DNA of 64,000 nt from Pseudomonas putida (GTDB lineage: Bacteria; Pseudomonadota; Gammaproteobacteria; Pseudomonadales; Pseudomonadaceae): positions 62,001 through 126,000 of the forward strand of contig NZ_JANHLK010000003.1 in NCBI RefSeq assembly GCF_028682635.1, in the 5' to 3' direction. Every line of letters starts with the position of its first letter. Position 1 is the stretch's first letter. The notes under the pieces are model-generated. The model made no database searches. It was not told where the DNA came from and saw nothing but the letters and a program-made list of their open reading frames with translations. Both the position numbers and the translations under genes were made by a program. This document shows positions 37,548-47,708 of this stretch, piece by piece.

Positions 37548-39457
37548 CAGGACAGCGCCTCCAGCTCCGCCTGCATGCTTTCCAGCAGTTCCAGGGCTTC
37601 CATCCAGGCTTCTTCCAGCTCTGCTTCACGCACCTTCAGCTTGGCCTGCTCGGCCAGCAGGTCGCGCAGTTCATTCTTGCGCAAGGGTTCGTAGATGTCG
37701 CTGTCGCCCAGGCTGGCATCGATCTTCGCCAGTTTCTCGTGCAGCTTGCCCAACTCGGCTTCGAGCTTGTCGGCCTCGCGCTTGTGCGGCGCCAGTTGCT
37801 GACGCAACGCCGCGGCGGCCTGACGCTGGGCCTTCTTGTCGGTCTTGTCCGGATTGACCGGGGTGTTGCTGACCGGCGCATTGCGCTGACGGTACTCCAC
37901 CAGCCAACGGGTGTAGTCCTCCAGGTCGCCGTCGAACTCTTCGACCTTGCCGTCCGCCACCAGATAAAAATTGTCGGTGGTGCTCTTGAGCAAATGACGA
38001 TCGTGGGAGACCACCAGTACCGCACCGCTGAATTCCTGCAGGGCCATGGTCAGCGCCAGGCGCATTTCCAGGTCCAGGTGGTTGGTCGGTTCGTCGAGCA
38101 GCAACAGGTTCGGCCGATCCCAAGCGATCAAGGCCAACGCCAGGCGCGCCTTTTCACCACCGGAGAAATTCAGCACCGGCTCGTCGATCCGTGCACCTCG
38201 GAAGTCAAAACCGCCGAGGAAATCGCGCAGGGTCTGTTCGCGTTCGGTCGGCGCCAGGCGCTGCAAGTGCAGCAACGGGCTGGCCTTGGAATCCAGGGAA
38301 TCGAGCTGATGCTGGGCGAAGTAGCCGACCACGGTGTTCTCGCCACGGGTCAGGCGGCCGGACAGCGGCGACAGCTCACCGGCCAGGTTCTTGATCAGGG
38401 TCGATTTACCGGCGCCGTTCGGGCCGAGCAGGCCGATCCGCGCACCGGGGGTCAGTTGCAGCTTGACCTTCTCCAGCACGGCCTTGTCGCCGTAACCCAG
38501 GCGGGCATCGGACAGGTCGATCAGCGGGCTGGAAATCTTCTGCGATTCACGGAAGACAAAGTCGAATGGCGAGTCGACGTGGGCCGCAGTCAGCTCTTCC
38601 ATCCGCTCCAGCGCCTTGATCCGGCTCTGGGCCTGGCGGGCCTTGGTGGCCTGGGCCTTGAAGCGGGCGATGTAGCTTTCCATGTGCGCACGTTGCGCCT
38701 GCTGCTTCTCGTAGGCCTGCTGTTGCTGGGCCAGGCGTTCGGCACGGGCACGTTCGAAAGCGCTGTAGCCACCGCGGTACAGGGTGATCTTGCGCTGATC
38801 GACGTGAGCCACGTGATCGACCACGGCATCGAGGAAGTCCCGGTCGTGGGAAATCAGCATCAAGGTGCCCGGATAGCTCTTTAGCCACTCTTCGAGCCAG
38901 ATGATGGCGTCGAGGTCCAGGTGGTTGGTCGGTTCGTCGAGCAACAGCAGGTCCGAAGGACACATCAAGGCCTGCGCCAGGTTCAGGCGCATCCGCCAGC
39001 CACCGGAGAAATCGCCGACCTGGCGATCCATCTGCTCATTGGTGAAGCCCAGGCCTGCCAGCAGCTTGCGAGCGCGGGCATCGGCGGTGTAACCGTCGGC
39101 ACTGTCCAGCTCGGAGTGGTAGCGGGCCTGTGCGGCACCGTCATGGGCCGCTTCGGCTGCCGCCAGGTCCCGTTGCACCTGGCGCAGGCGCAAGTCGCCA
39201 TCGAGCACGTAGTCGACCGCCAGGCGCTCGAGCGTGTCGACCTCCTGGCGCATGTGGGCGATACGCCAGTCGGCCGGCAGGAAGCAATCACCCGAGTCCG
39301 GGTGCAGTTCACCCCGAAGCAAGGCGAACAGGCTCGATTTGCCGGCGCCGTTGGCACCGATGAGGCCGGCTTTCTGGCCGGCGTGCAGGGTCAGCTCGGC
39401 GTCTTCTAGCAGACGTTGCGGGCCACGCTGTAAAGTCAGGTTCTGAAGTCGAATCAT
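37547..39457 (-). CDS. ABC-F ATPase, YheS-like
   Basis: 636-residue soluble ABC-F protein with two ATPase domains and no membrane segments. Walker A motifs GANGAGKSS (about 35) and GPNGAGKST (about 345), and signature motifs DFSGGW and FSGGEKARLA, are intact. The interdomain linker of about 80 residues and a Lys/Glu-rich coiled coil at the C-terminus (after ~525) match YheS/Uup. ABC-F proteins bind the ribosome E site and relieve stalls. The family start MIRLQNLTLQRG was used. It is translationally coupled to the MscS-like gene. Confidence 0.93.
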   Translation of the reverse strand: MIRLQNLTLQRGPQRLLEDAELTLHAGQKAGLIGANGAGKSSLFALLRGELHPDSGDCFLPADWRIAHMRQEVDTLERLAVDYVLDGDLRLRQVQRDLAAAEAAHDGAAQARYHSELDSADGYTADARARKLLAGLGFTNEQMDRQVGDFSGGWRMRLNLAQALMCPSDLLLLDEPTNHLDLDAIIWLEEWLKSYPGTLMLISHDRDFLDAVVDHVAHVDQRKITLYRGGYSAFERARAERLAQQQQAYEKQQAQRAHMESYIARFKAQATKARQAQSRIKALERMEELTAAHVDSPFDFVFRESQKISSPLIDLSDARLGYGDKAVLEKVKLQLTPGARIGLLGPNGAGKSTLIKNLAGELSPLSGRLTRGENTVVGYFAQHQLDSLDSKASPLLHLQRLAPTEREQTLRDFLGGFDFRGARIDEPVLNFSGGEKARLALALIAWDRPNLLLLDEPTNHLDLEMRLALTMALQEFSGAVLVVSHDRHLLKSTTDNFYLVADGKVEEFDGDLEDYTRWLVEYRQRNAPVSNTPVNPDKTDKKAQRQAAAALRQQLAPHKREADKLEAELGKLHEKLAKIDASLGDSDIYEPLRKNELRDLLAEQAKLKVREAELEEAWMEALELLESMQAELEALS

Positions 39458-39507
39458 AATGGCGGCGGAGTCTACCAGCTTCGCTCGCAACTGGCGCGAG
39501 TAGCACT

Positions 39508-39972
39508 ATGTCCTCTGACCTGTGGAGCTTTTCCCTGACCCTTTATGCCCGCCCTGGTGTTGAACAGGCGTGCCTGCAATTGCAGTCGGCCGGCGTCAGT
39601 GTGTGTCTGCTGCTGTGCGGGGCATGGCTGGGACAGCGGGGTATCGCCTGCAATGAACAACGCCTGCAGCAACTTCGCGGCGTGACGCGAGCCTGGGACG
39701 CCGATGTCGTGCAACCGTTGCGGGCACTGCGCATGCAATGGAAAGTTGCCGCCACGCAGGATGCCGAACTGCACTCGCTACGCGAGCAGGTCAAGACACT
39801 TGAGTTGGAGGCCGAGCGAATTCTGTTATTGCGCCTGGAGCGATCGGCCGAAGGCTGGCCGCAAGCTGCCGCGACCGACCTGGCGGTCTGGCTGGAAGGT
39901 GTGACGGCAGAGGCCGCCCACCTCGACCGCGACGCGCTGCATCAGCTGCGCGTCGCGGTAACCGGCACTTAA
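39508..39972 (+). CDS. TIGR02444 family protein
   Basis: 154-residue, mainly helical protein. DLWSFSLTLYARPGVEQACL at the N-terminus and WLGQRGIACNEQRL are typical of the TIGR02444 family, which lies next to the ABC-F gene in pseudomonads. There is no known function. It ends with a 4-base overlap with the convergent algP gene. Confidence 0.88.
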   Translation: MSSDLWSFSLTLYARPGVEQACLQLQSAGVSVCLLLCGAWLGQRGIACNEQRLQQLRGVTRAWDADVVQPLRALRMQWKVAATQDAELHSLREQVKTLELEAERILLLRLERSAEGWPQAAATDLAVWLEGVTAEAAHLDRDALHQLRVAVTGT

Positions 39973-41114
39973 GAAGCGCTGGTTGGGGTGGAGCTGTTGC
40001 TCGACGGTGCTACTGGCGTTGGCGCAGTGGAGGCAGTCGAGGCCGTTGCTGTCGGCGCAGGAGCAGCCGAAGCGGTTGGTGCTGGCGCTGGGGTCGCTGG
40101 CTTGGCAGCAGGCGCCGGAGTCGGCTTGGCGACAGGGGCCGGCTTGGTAGCAGCGGCCGGTTTTTTCACAGCAGGTTTTGCAGCTGGTTTGGCTGCTGGT
40201 TTTGCCGCGGCAGGCTTGGCTGCCGGTTTCGCTGCGGCAGGTTTTGCGGCAGCGGTTTTAGCAGCCGGTTTGGCGGCAGGTTTGGCGGCTGCTTTTGCCG
40301 CCGGTTTGGCTGCTGGTTTTGTAGCTGACTTGGCAGCGGTTTTAGCCGCGACAGGTTTTGCGGCCGGCTTGGCAGCAGGTTTTGCAGCGGCAGTTCTGGC
40401 AGCTGGTTTGGCGGCTGCGGTTTTCGCCGCGGCAGGTTTCGCAGCAGCAGTTTTGGCGGCCGGTTTGGCAGCTGGTTTCGCAGCAGCGGTTTTCGCCGCG
40501 GTTGTCCGGGCAGCAGGTTTGGCAGCTGCAGTTCTAGCCGCCGGTTTTGCAGCGCTGGCCGCGACAGGTTTTTTCGCCGCAGTTGTTGCAGCAGGTTTGG
40601 CTGCGGCTTTCACCGGTGCCTTGGCGGCAGGTTTGGCGGCAGGCTTGGCCGGTGCTTTTGCGGCAACCGGTTTGGCAGCGGCTTTCTTCGCAGAGGCCGC
40701 AGCAGGCTTGGCCGAACGCAGGGACAACGCCTTGCCGACAGCCTCTTGTACGCGACCAACACCCTGGGCCAGTTTCAGGCTTTCCTGGGCATCGCGCTTG
40801 AGTTGCAGAATGTAGCCGCGAGTTTCCGATTGACGATCCTTGAGTGCATCAAGCAGGTCCTCGAGCTGTTTCACCGCGTCCTTCGCCTTGGTCTGCGCCT
40901 TGGCCTTTCCAGCCGCCGCTGCGTCCTGCAATTTGGTACGGGATTTGTGCAATTTCTCTTGCGCTTTTCCGCGCTGCTTTTCCAGTTTGGCGAGCAGTTT
41001 TTCAGCATCGGCCAAAGCTTCGGAACAAGCGTTTTCGAGATGCTCGAGCAAGCTGCCCGAGAGTTGTTGGAGCAGGTGCAACGGAGTACTTACAGGCTTC
41101 TTGGTGGCCGACAT
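39969..41114 (-). CDS. algP: AlgP histone-like protein (AlgR3)
   Basis: 381-residue DNA-binding protein. The first ~115 residues are helical with coiled-coil character (LLQQLSGSLLEHLENACSEA onwards). From about residue 137 the sequence is degenerate Ala/Lys/Pro repeats of the KPAAK type, resembling the histone H1 tail. The last ~40 residues are Pro/Ala/Thr/Ser-rich. AlgP was described as a regulator of alginate gene transcription in P. aeruginosa. The repeat DNA (39990-40720) is likely to vary in length between strains. Confidence 0.93.
   Translation of the reverse strand: MSATKKPVSTPLHLLQQLSGSLLEHLENACSEALADAEKLLAKLEKQRGKAQEKLHKSRTKLQDAAAAGKAKAQTKAKDAVKQLEDLLDALKDRQSETRGYILQLKRDAQESLKLAQGVGRVQEAVGKALSLRSAKPAAASAKKAAAKPVAAKAPAKPAAKPAAKAPVKAAAKPAATTAAKKPVAASAAKPAARTAAAKPAARTTAAKTAAAKPAAKPAAKTAAAKPAAAKTAAAKPAARTAAAKPAAKPAAKPVAAKTAAKSATKPAAKPAAKAAAKPAAKPAAKTAAAKPAAAKPAAKPAAAKPAAKPAAKPAVKKPAAATKPAPVAKPTPAPAAKPATPAPAPTASAAPAPTATASTASTAPTPVAPSSNSSTPTSAS
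39990..40720. repeat. Degenerate coding repeats of algP
   Basis: Tandem imperfect units encoding KPAA/AAKPAAK on the minus strand. The repeated units make the open frame on the plus strand artificially Ala/Gly/Leu-rich; that antisense frame is not a gene. Confidence 0.8.
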
Positions 41115-41306
41115 GGTTTACCTCCTGGCTGGCGTGAGTGCGGCTCATACTAGACCTCTGCTGCTACCGCCGCTAGGGCATCTTGACAGTATCCAAAGCG
41201 CTGCGTTGCAACGAATTGAAAATGTTCTGTGCCGACGCAAAAGCAGTTCACCGTTAAACGCATTCACGCTGGCATAATCGCCCGCAACCCAGGCCGGAGA
41301 GTGCCC

Positions 41307-41972
41307 ATGTCGCGCTACCTTTTTTTATCGCTGTGCGTGATAGTTTCCGTGGCCAACGCCGCTGAAAAAAACCAGGAAAAAGAGGCTCACGATCTCGCTT
41401 ACAGCCTGGGCGCAAGTCTCGGCGAACGCTTGCGCCAGGAGGTGCCCGAATTGCAGATCCAGGCACTGGTCGACGGATTGCAGCAGGCCTATCAAGGCAA
41501 GCCACTGGCGTTGAAGGACGAGCAGATCGAACGGATTCTGGCCGAGCACCAAGCCCTGGCTGCGACGCAATCGCCTACGCCGGAAAGTGAATTGGCTTTG
41601 GAAAAAGAGCAGCGTTTTCTCAGCGAAGAAAGAGCCAGGCCCGGGGTTCGTCAACTGGCCGATGGCATCCTGCTGACAGAGCTGGCACCCGGGACAGGTG
41701 ACAAGGCCGGGCCGAATGGCAAGGTGCAGGTTTTGTATGTCGGTCGCCTGCCTGACGGCACAGTGTTCGACCAGAACAGCCAGCCGCAATGGTTCAGTCT
41801 CGACAGTGTGATCAGCGGCTGGCGCAGCGCCCTGCAAGACATGCCGGTCGGTGCGAAATGGCGCCTGGTGATTCCATCGGCGCAAGCCTATGGCGCCGAC
41901 GGTGCCGGTGACTTGATCGCGCCGTACACGCCCCTGGTATTCGAAGTCGAGTTACGCGGCGCAGCCGGCTGA
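41307..41972 (+). CDS. FKBP-type peptidyl-prolyl isomerase, exported
   Basis: 221-residue protein with a signal peptide (MSRYLFLSLCVIVSVANA). An N-terminal dimerisation helix region (about 25-100, YSLGASLGERLRQE) and a C-terminal FKBP domain (GKVQVLYVGRLPDGTVFDQN, about 134-153) follow, as in FkpA/Mip. It probably assists folding in the periplasm. The start lies 26 codons into the open frame, preceded by gagagtgccc, which is a weak site. It is convergent with rsd; divergent from algP. Confidence 0.9.
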   Translation: MSRYLFLSLCVIVSVANAAEKNQEKEAHDLAYSLGASLGERLRQEVPELQIQALVDGLQQAYQGKPLALKDEQIERILAEHQALAATQSPTPESELALEKEQRFLSEERARPGVRQLADGILLTELAPGTGDKAGPNGKVQVLYVGRLPDGTVFDQNSQPQWFSLDSVISGWRSALQDMPVGAKWRLVIPSAQAYGADGAGDLIAPYTPLVFEVELRGAAG

Positions 41973-41983
41973 AAAGCAGAAAC

Positions 41984-42010
41984 GAAAACGGTGCGCATCG
42001 CGCACCGTTT
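41984..42010. terminator. Bidirectional terminator between the FKBP gene and rsd
   Basis: Stem ACGGTGCGC/GCGCACCGT (41988-41996 with 42000-42008) flanked by an A-rich and a T-rich side, so it can serve both converging genes. Confidence 0.75.
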
Positions 42011-42033
42011 CAATGACATTGCAGGAGCTCGGT

Positions 42034-42492
42034 TCAGGCCTGAACCGGAGCCTCTTCCTTGTGAGCGGTATGCAGCACTTCGATCAGGCAGTCTTCCAGC
42101 TCAAAACGCTCATGCAACAGGCCACCCAGTTCCTTGAACTTCTCCGCGACGCATTTGCCGGCATCACACAAATCATTGAAAGCGAGCAGTTTCTCGGTGA
42201 TGACGTCGATGCGCGGGTAGATCGTCTCGGCGAGTTCCAGGCCACGCTTGTCGTTGAAGGCCTTGGCCTCTCCCGTCAGCTGTTCGTAGATCTCGAAGTG
42301 GCCGGCGGACACGTAGTCGACCAGCACCCCACAGAATTCCTGCAAAGGTTTTCGGTTTTCGCCTAACGCCTCAGGCTTCTCGCCGAGCGTGTCATAGGCC
42401 CGAACCAGTTCGTGACGTTCCTGCAACCAACGATCGATCAGCAGATGTACTCCACCCCAACGTTCCTGAGCATTCTGACAACTTTCGAGCAT
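42034..42492 (-). CDS. rsd: Sigma70 regulator Rsd/AlgQ
   Basis: 152-residue helical protein that binds sigma70 (anti-sigma activity). [20 protein letters not shown] at the start is the Rsd/AlgQ signature; P. aeruginosa AlgQ is about 160 residues. In pseudomonads AlgQ affects alginate and siderophore synthesis. The start after ggaaagagagaccgcc is chosen because family members begin here. It lies between algP and dsbB, a conserved order. Confidence 0.94.
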   Translation of the reverse strand: MLESCQNAQERWGGVHLLIDRWLQERHELVRAYDTLGEKPEALGENRKPLQEFCGVLVDYVSAGHFEIYEQLTGEAKAFNDKRGLELAETIYPRIDVITEKLLAFNDLCDAGKCVAEKFKELGGLLHERFELEDCLIEVLHTAHKEEAPVQA

Positions 42493-42669
42493 GGCGGTCT
42501 CTCTTCCCTTGTGGGTCATGCTGCTCTACACCTGTCGCACACTTGAGAATCAAGATTCGACCAGGCAGAGCGTCATCGAGCAACATAAATCCAATGACAC
42601 GTGCGGGCCAGATTATGCCCGCACGACGGTGGCTTCAAGGTACGCAGACGATAAAGTTCATACAAGTGT

Positions 42670-43221
42670 TTAATCGCCGGCAAGTACCCGCTGCGCCGAC
42701 TCGCCGCCGAGCGGTCGTCGGCTGACGCTCAAGACCAGGCGTATCAGCTGATAAATACTCAGGATCATCACCGCAACGAAGAACAGCAGGCTCCATTCCG
42801 GGATACTCAAATCGAACAGCGTCCAGGCGATCCGCGGGCAGTCGACGGCACCCTGGAACAGCCTCTGCACGGCATTCAGCCACGGTGCGCTGGTGAATAC
42901 TTCGACCAGGTCAGGTGAGCAGGCGGAAAGTTGATGCACCGGATCGGTTTGCAGCAACACCTGGCGCCAGGCCGTGAAGGTCCCCAACAGGCTGCAGGAC
43001 AGCCCGAGCAGCCAGTACACGAAGGATCCCAGGCGACCGGGACCGTGCACCGCAGCCATCAGGCAAAAACCGCTCAACAGCGCCAGGCAAGCCCGCTGCA
43101 CCAGACACAGACCACAGGGGCTGAGGCCTACCGCATATTCCAGGTAATAGGAAACGCCCAGGGCCAGGGCGCCTGCGATAAACACAGTAAAAAACAGGGA
43201 GCGTGGGCAGGCCAACGACAT
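42670..43221 (-). CDS. dsbB: Disulfide bond formation protein DsbB
   Basis: 183-residue inner-membrane quinone reductase that re-oxidises DsbA. Four transmembrane segments are visible, with the first periplasmic Cys pair Cys36-Cys39 (PCGLC) and the second pair Cys101/Cys128. The quinone-site Arg lies in the VQRACLALL segment. The start MSLACPRSLFF has 18 discarded upstream codons. Confidence 0.94.
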   Translation of the reverse strand: MSLACPRSLFFTVFIAGALALGVSYYLEYAVGLSPCGLCLVQRACLALLSGFCLMAAVHGPGRLGSFVYWLLGLSCSLLGTFTAWRQVLLQTDPVHQLSACSPDLVEVFTSAPWLNAVQRLFQGAVDCPRIAWTLFDLSIPEWSLLFFVAVMILSIYQLIRLVLSVSRRPLGGESAQRVLAGD

Positions 43222-43451
43222 GGCGTTTCCGTAACGATCAAGAGTCCGGCCGCTACGGTAGTGGAAAGCGCGCAACCCTTACAAGGCGGGCAGATGCAGA
43301 CATTTCAGCAATTGCGTAGGGAAATCCCGACAGACATCAGAGGATCAGATGAAGTGGTCTGTAGGACTTTGCTGAATGCGGACCGCGAAGGGAGAATTCC
43401 GACAGGATCCGCGGTTCGGATCGCCCACTCGAGCGATCCTTCACGCAGCGA

Positions 43452-44690
43452 TCAACCGTGCGCCAACACCGGCAGCGGTGCCGCCAGCAAGCGCTCATCA
43501 AGCAAGCCCAGGCCTTCCTGGAACAGCTGGTTGCTGCGCTCGGTATCGCCCATCTGCGCCAGCAGGCGTGCCAGTTCGGCACAGGCTTCCGGGTTGCGCT
43601 GGACTCGCAGACTGCTTTCCAGATAGTCCCGGGCCTTGCCCCACAGACTGCTTTGCAGGCACAGGCGACCCAGTGTCAGCAACAGGCCTGGATCGGTCGG
43701 ATGATCTTTCAGCCAGCCCTCGGCGAGGTGCAGCTGGCGAGCCGGGTCACTGCCGCGCACCAAGCCATAGAGGCGCGCCAGATGGCTGTCGTAGTTGCGT
43801 TTCAATGCCGTGCGCAAGACCTCTTCGGCCTCGACCTGGGCCCCCAGTTGCCGCAGCTGCTCGGCATAGGCGAGGACCAATTGCGGCTCCTGGCGCTGAG
43901 CAGAGGTCAGCTGCTGCCAGGCGCGATCAAGCGCTTGCAGACCGAGAGCCCCTTCCTCTTCCCGATGCGCTGCCAGGGACAGGTTCTCACCCCAGGCCCG
44001 ACGCTCCAGTTCCGCCAGTTCAGGTGCGGGCAGGACTTTGTCCTTGCGCAGCTCAGGCAGCAGGCGAATCACCGCCGACCAGTCGCCTCGCTGCTGATGC
44101 AGGCGCTGCAACTGACGCAGGACCTGTGCGTTATGCGGATGGCGCTCGTGCATCGCCTCCAGGGTCGCCAGGGCGCCTTCGGTATCACCGCGATCGGTCT
44201 GCAATTGCGCGTGATTCAAGGCAATCGCCAACTCGGCCTGGGGCTGTCGCTCCAGCGCACGCTCCAGCAGGTTGTCACTTTCTTCGTAACGACCCTGCTC
44301 GTTCGCGGCGCGGGCAGCCCCAAGGTAGTAAAGCAGCGGTTGGCGCTCGGCCTCTGCGGCCCGATGCAAATGACGCTGCGCGCTGGCCCAGCGACCTTCG
44401 GCCAAGTCCAGTTGTCCGTGCTCGATCGCCACCTGGACCCGGCGACTGCGATTGCGCCGTGACCACGGATTGACCACGCCACCGGAGGTCGTCACCAGCT
44501 CGACCAAGGCCTTGATGCCCCAGACGACCAGCCAGAGAACGGCAACCACGGCCAGGGTCGCCCACAGGCTCGATTCGTAGCGAAAGCTCTTGTAGGCGAT
44601 CAGGACGTAACCGGAATGCTCGGCGATGGCCAGGCCCAGGGCGGCCGCCGCCGCAATGGCCAGGAACACGATCACATAGAGGCGTTTCAT
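43452..44690 (-). CDS. hemY: HemY, TPR-containing heme locus protein
   Basis: 412-residue inner-membrane protein with two N-terminal transmembrane helices (about residues 4-22 and 42-64) and a cytosolic HemY_N plus TPR-like repeat region (about 85-400). The name is historical: in proteobacteria this HemY is not protoporphyrinogen oxidase, and it probably acts as a scaffold near HemX. It overlaps hemX by 4 bases (ATGA). Confidence 0.93.
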   Translation of the reverse strand: MKRLYVIVFLAIAAAAALGLAIAEHSGYVLIAYKSFRYESSLWATLAVVAVLWLVVWGIKALVELVTTSGGVVNPWSRRNRSRRVQVAIEHGQLDLAEGRWASAQRHLHRAAEAERQPLLYYLGAARAANEQGRYEESDNLLERALERQPQAELAIALNHAQLQTDRGDTEGALATLEAMHERHPHNAQVLRQLQRLHQQRGDWSAVIRLLPELRKDKVLPAPELAELERRAWGENLSLAAHREEEGALGLQALDRAWQQLTSAQRQEPQLVLAYAEQLRQLGAQVEAEEVLRTALKRNYDSHLARLYGLVRGSDPARQLHLAEGWLKDHPTDPGLLLTLGRLCLQSSLWGKARDYLESSLRVQRNPEACAELARLLAQMGDTERSNQLFQEGLGLLDERLLAAPLPVLAHG

Positions 44691-45847
44691 GGGGTGGCCT
44701 CCTGCGCGGTATTGGCCGCAGGTTTGGCCATCGGCTTGATCGAGTCTTCGGCGTTGACGTTACGCCGTTCCAGGTAACCCTGGACCGCACTCAGGGTCCC
44801 GGTCAGGTCCGGGGTGACCACGGAGACCGGTTGCTTGCTCAGTTCGGCCACCTGCTCGAGCATCACTTTGCTCTGGGGATTGTCCGGGTTGAAGTTGCCC
44901 TTGAGCACATCCCGCGCCTCTGCCAGTGCCTGGGCATACACCGCAGCCTGACCGTTGAGCGCGGCCCATTGCGCCTGCTCCAGCGCCAGGCTCAGGGCAA
45001 GACGGACCTGGCTCAGGCTCTGCCCGGCCAGCAATGGGCGGACATTCTTGTCGGCGTTGAAATCGATACGGATGTAGCGCGAGATCTGATCCCACCATTG
45101 CGCCCAGCGACTGGCGCCGTCGCCATCGGCGGTCAGCCCCAGCAGGGATTCGCCACGGTCCTTGTACTCGGGCGCAAGCTCGGTGAGGCTGATCACCTGG
45201 TCGCGCAATGCCCCCAGGCGCAGGAACAAACCGGTGCGATCCGGCTGCTCGGTGCTGCGCAAGGCCACCAGGGTCTTGGCCACTTGCTCGCGGGCGGCGA
45301 AGGAACCGGGGTCGTTCTGCTCACGGAGAATTTCATCGGCACCCTGCACCAGGGCCTGGGCGCTGCTGATGTCCTGCAACGCCGAAAGGCGCAGGCTGGC
45401 CAGGCGCAGCAAGTGCTCGGCCTCGGCCAGACGCCAGTCCTTGCGGCTGGCGCCGAGGACGGTTTCCAGGCGTTGATTCAAGCGTTGCTGGTCGCCCTGC
45501 AACTGAGTCACCAGGCGGCTGCGTTCTTCCAGCACATCGGCATTGGGCAGTTGTTCCAGGCGCGCACTCAGGCGCTGCTCGTTCAGCTTCAGGCTCTGCG
45601 CCTGATCGTTCAAAGCCTGCACCTGACTCAGTTGCTGCTGGGTATTGGCTTGCAAGTGCCGCACTTGCCAGACTCCCCAGCCACCCACTGCGACACCGAC
45701 GGCGCCTACCAGCAGCGCGACGATTGCCAGCCCGTTTCCTCGGCGCTGCTGCTCGACAGGGGGTGGTTGCAGTTCATCAAGAGGTGCATCAGCCGGTGCA
45801 TCGAGCACTGGCCGCGAGTCATCTTTAGGCAAGGCTGTTTCGCTCAC
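44687..45847 (-). CDS. hemX: HemX family protein
   Basis: 386-residue protein with a charged N-terminal cytosolic segment, one transmembrane helix (about residues 38-58, GLAIVALLVGAVGVAVGGWGV at the core), and a long helical domain with Gln/Leu-rich coiled coils. It is often misannotated as uroporphyrinogen-III methyltransferase. A GTG start (45845-45847) follows an aaagga box; 28 in-frame codons upstream have no support. The order hemD, hemX, hemY is the standard operon. Confidence 0.9.
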   Translation of the reverse strand: MSETALPKDDSRPVLDAPADAPLDELQPPPVEQQRRGNGLAIVALLVGAVGVAVGGWGVWQVRHLQANTQQQLSQVQALNDQAQSLKLNEQRLSARLEQLPNADVLEERSRLVTQLQGDQQRLNQRLETVLGASRKDWRLAEAEHLLRLASLRLSALQDISSAQALVQGADEILREQNDPGSFAAREQVAKTLVALRSTEQPDRTGLFLRLGALRDQVISLTELAPEYKDRGESLLGLTADGDGASRWAQWWDQISRYIRIDFNADKNVRPLLAGQSLSQVRLALSLALEQAQWAALNGQAAVYAQALAEARDVLKGNFNPDNPQSKVMLEQVAELSKQPVSVVTPDLTGTLSAVQGYLERRNVNAEDSIKPMAKPAANTAQEATP

Positions 45848-45864
45848 GTATCCATCCTTTGCAT

Positions 45865-46632
45865 TTAGAGAACGGGCACGGGATGCTCCCGTAACGCCGT
45901 CAGCAAAGCCGCGGCACTGGCGCCACGACAATCCACAACTGTCAGGGCCCCGGCGGCACGTGCCAGCTCGGCGACCCTGGGGCTTGGTACAAACAACGGC
46001 AACCGCGCCAACTGCGGCCAGGCATCGCCAGCCAATTGATGCAGGTGCTCAAAACCCTGTCCACTGCTGACCACCAGCGCATTCAGGCGTTCCGCCTCGA
46101 TCCGCTGCCCTAGGGCTGCGGCCGGGTATTGCGGCAGCTCGCGGCGGTACAACTCCAGATACTCGACACTAGCACCTCGCTCGCGCAAACGCTCAGCCAG
46201 CAGTTCGCGTCCACCCTCCCCGCGCAGGATCAGCACCCGCGGATCAGGCCGGGCGACAGCCTCGCGCAGCGCTGCAAGTTCAAGCAAGGCCTCGCTGTCA
46301 TCGCCTTGCGCCGGGAAGCTCACGTCCAACCCGCGAGCCTCGAGGATCTGCGCCGTCGCAGCGCCGACACTGAACCACTTCGCGCACAGTGCTTGCGGGC
46401 CAAACCGGTCGAGCAGTTCGACACCGATGCGCGCCGCCGGCTTGCTGACCACGATCACGGCGCAGTAGCGATCCAGTTCGCGGAACGCTTTGCCCATTGT
46501 CCCAGAGACCGGGATCGGCACTATGTCCAAAAGCGGCAGGCTGCTGCTGAAAATCCCCTGTTCGGCCAACAGGCTGCCCAGCGCCGCCGACTCATCCGCC
46601 GGACGCGTCAGCAGCAGGCGCCAGCCTGTCAC
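45865..46632 (-). CDS. hemD: Uroporphyrinogen-III synthase HemD
   Basis: 255-residue enzyme that cyclises hydroxymethylbilane with inversion of ring D. The two-domain fold is recognisable by [20 protein letters not shown] at the start and [20 protein letters not shown] near the middle. It overlaps hemC by 4 bases and precedes hemX by 17 bases. Confidence 0.93.
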   Translation of the reverse strand: MTGWRLLLTRPADESAALGSLLAEQGIFSSSLPLLDIVPIPVSGTMGKAFRELDRYCAVIVVSKPAARIGVELLDRFGPQALCAKWFSVGAATAQILEARGLDVSFPAQGDDSEALLELAALREAVARPDPRVLILRGEGGRELLAERLRERGASVEYLELYRRELPQYPAAALGQRIEAERLNALVVSSGQGFEHLHQLAGDAWPQLARLPLFVPSPRVAELARAAGALTVVDCRGASAAALLTALREHPVPVL

Positions 46633-47570
46633 TCGTGACCTGCCTCGCCATACACCGCCTTGAGGATATCCGCAGCGCCCTGGCTCAAGAGGTCTTCGGC
46701 CACCCGTACACCCAAGGCTTCGGCATCGCCACGCGGCGCACGCGCCTGGGCACTGAGCAGCAGACTGCCAGCGGGATCCCCCACCAGCCCACGCAGCCAG
46801 ACTTCCTCGCCCTCGAGCACGGCGTAACAGGCGATCGGCACCTGGCAGCCGCCATTGAGGTGCTTGTTAAGGGCGCGTTCGGCGCTCACGCGGATCGCGG
46901 TGTCCTGGTGATGCAGCGGCGCCAGCAGGGCGTGAATTTCGCTGTCCGCGGTGCGGCACTCGATGCCCACCGCGCCCTGGCCACCGGCCGGCAGACTGTC
47001 GTCGACGCTGATGGCCGAGGTGATGCGATCTTCAAAGCCCAACCGGATCAAGCCTGCGGACGCCAGGATGATCGCGTCGTATTCGCCAGCGTCGAGCTTG
47101 GCCAGGCGGGTGTTGACGTTGCCGCGCAGGAAACGGATTTCCAGGTCTGGACGTCGGCTCAGCAGCTGGGCCTGGCGGCGCAGGCTGGAGGTACCGACGA
47201 TGCTGCCCGCAGGCAACGCCTCGAGGCTGGCGTAGGTGTTGGACACGAATGCATCGCGGGGGTCTTCGCGCTCGCAGATACAGAACAGACCGAGGCCTTC
47301 AGGGAAGTCCATCGGCACGTCTTTCATCGAGTGCACGGCGATGTCGGCTTCGTTTTCCAGCAGCGCGGTTTCCAGTTCCTTGACGAACAGGCCCTTGCCG
47401 CCGATTTTCGACAGCGGCGAGTCGAGCAGCTTGTCGCCGCGACTGACCATGGGTACGAGGGTCACGAGCAGACCCGGATGGGCCTGCTCCAGACGGGCTT
47501 TGACGTATTCGGCCTGCCACAGGGCAAGAGCGCTTTTGCGGGTGGCGATGCGGATCTGGCGAGAGGACAT
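46629..47570 (-). CDS. hemC: Porphobilinogen deaminase HemC
   Basis: 313-residue enzyme that assembles four porphobilinogens into hydroxymethylbilane on a dipyrromethane cofactor. The cofactor-binding Cys242 is in [10 protein letters not shown], and Asp84 in HSMKDVP is the catalytic acid. It is the first gene of hemC-D-X-Y, 138 bases downstream of algR. Confidence 0.97.
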   Translation of the reverse strand: MSSRQIRIATRKSALALWQAEYVKARLEQAHPGLLVTLVPMVSRGDKLLDSPLSKIGGKGLFVKELETALLENEADIAVHSMKDVPMDFPEGLGLFCICEREDPRDAFVSNTYASLEALPAGSIVGTSSLRRQAQLLSRRPDLEIRFLRGNVNTRLAKLDAGEYDAIILASAGLIRLGFEDRITSAISVDDSLPAGGQGAVGIECRTADSEIHALLAPLHHQDTAIRVSAERALNKHLNGGCQVPIACYAVLEGEEVWLRGLVGDPAGSLLLSAQARAPRGDAEALGVRVAEDLLSQGAADILKAVYGEAGHE

Positions 47571-47708
47571 GGATCAATCCGTACTGAATAGATACGACGG
47601 ATAATAACAGCTCAGCCAAATCCACTTTGACTTGTATCAGAAACTACTCGGCCTCCCTGGCCCCGGATATCCGGCAATCGGGTGTGCAGTCCGCCTGCGA
47701 TCAGCGAA

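Noticed and set aside
39988..40815. Ala/Gly-rich 275-codon frame opposite algP
   Set aside because: Reverse reading of the KPAA repeats; composition is an artefact.
43418..43439. Hairpin GGATCGC/GCGATCC as a hemY terminator
   Set aside because: There is a stem but no T run in either direction, so it is not a standard intrinsic terminator.
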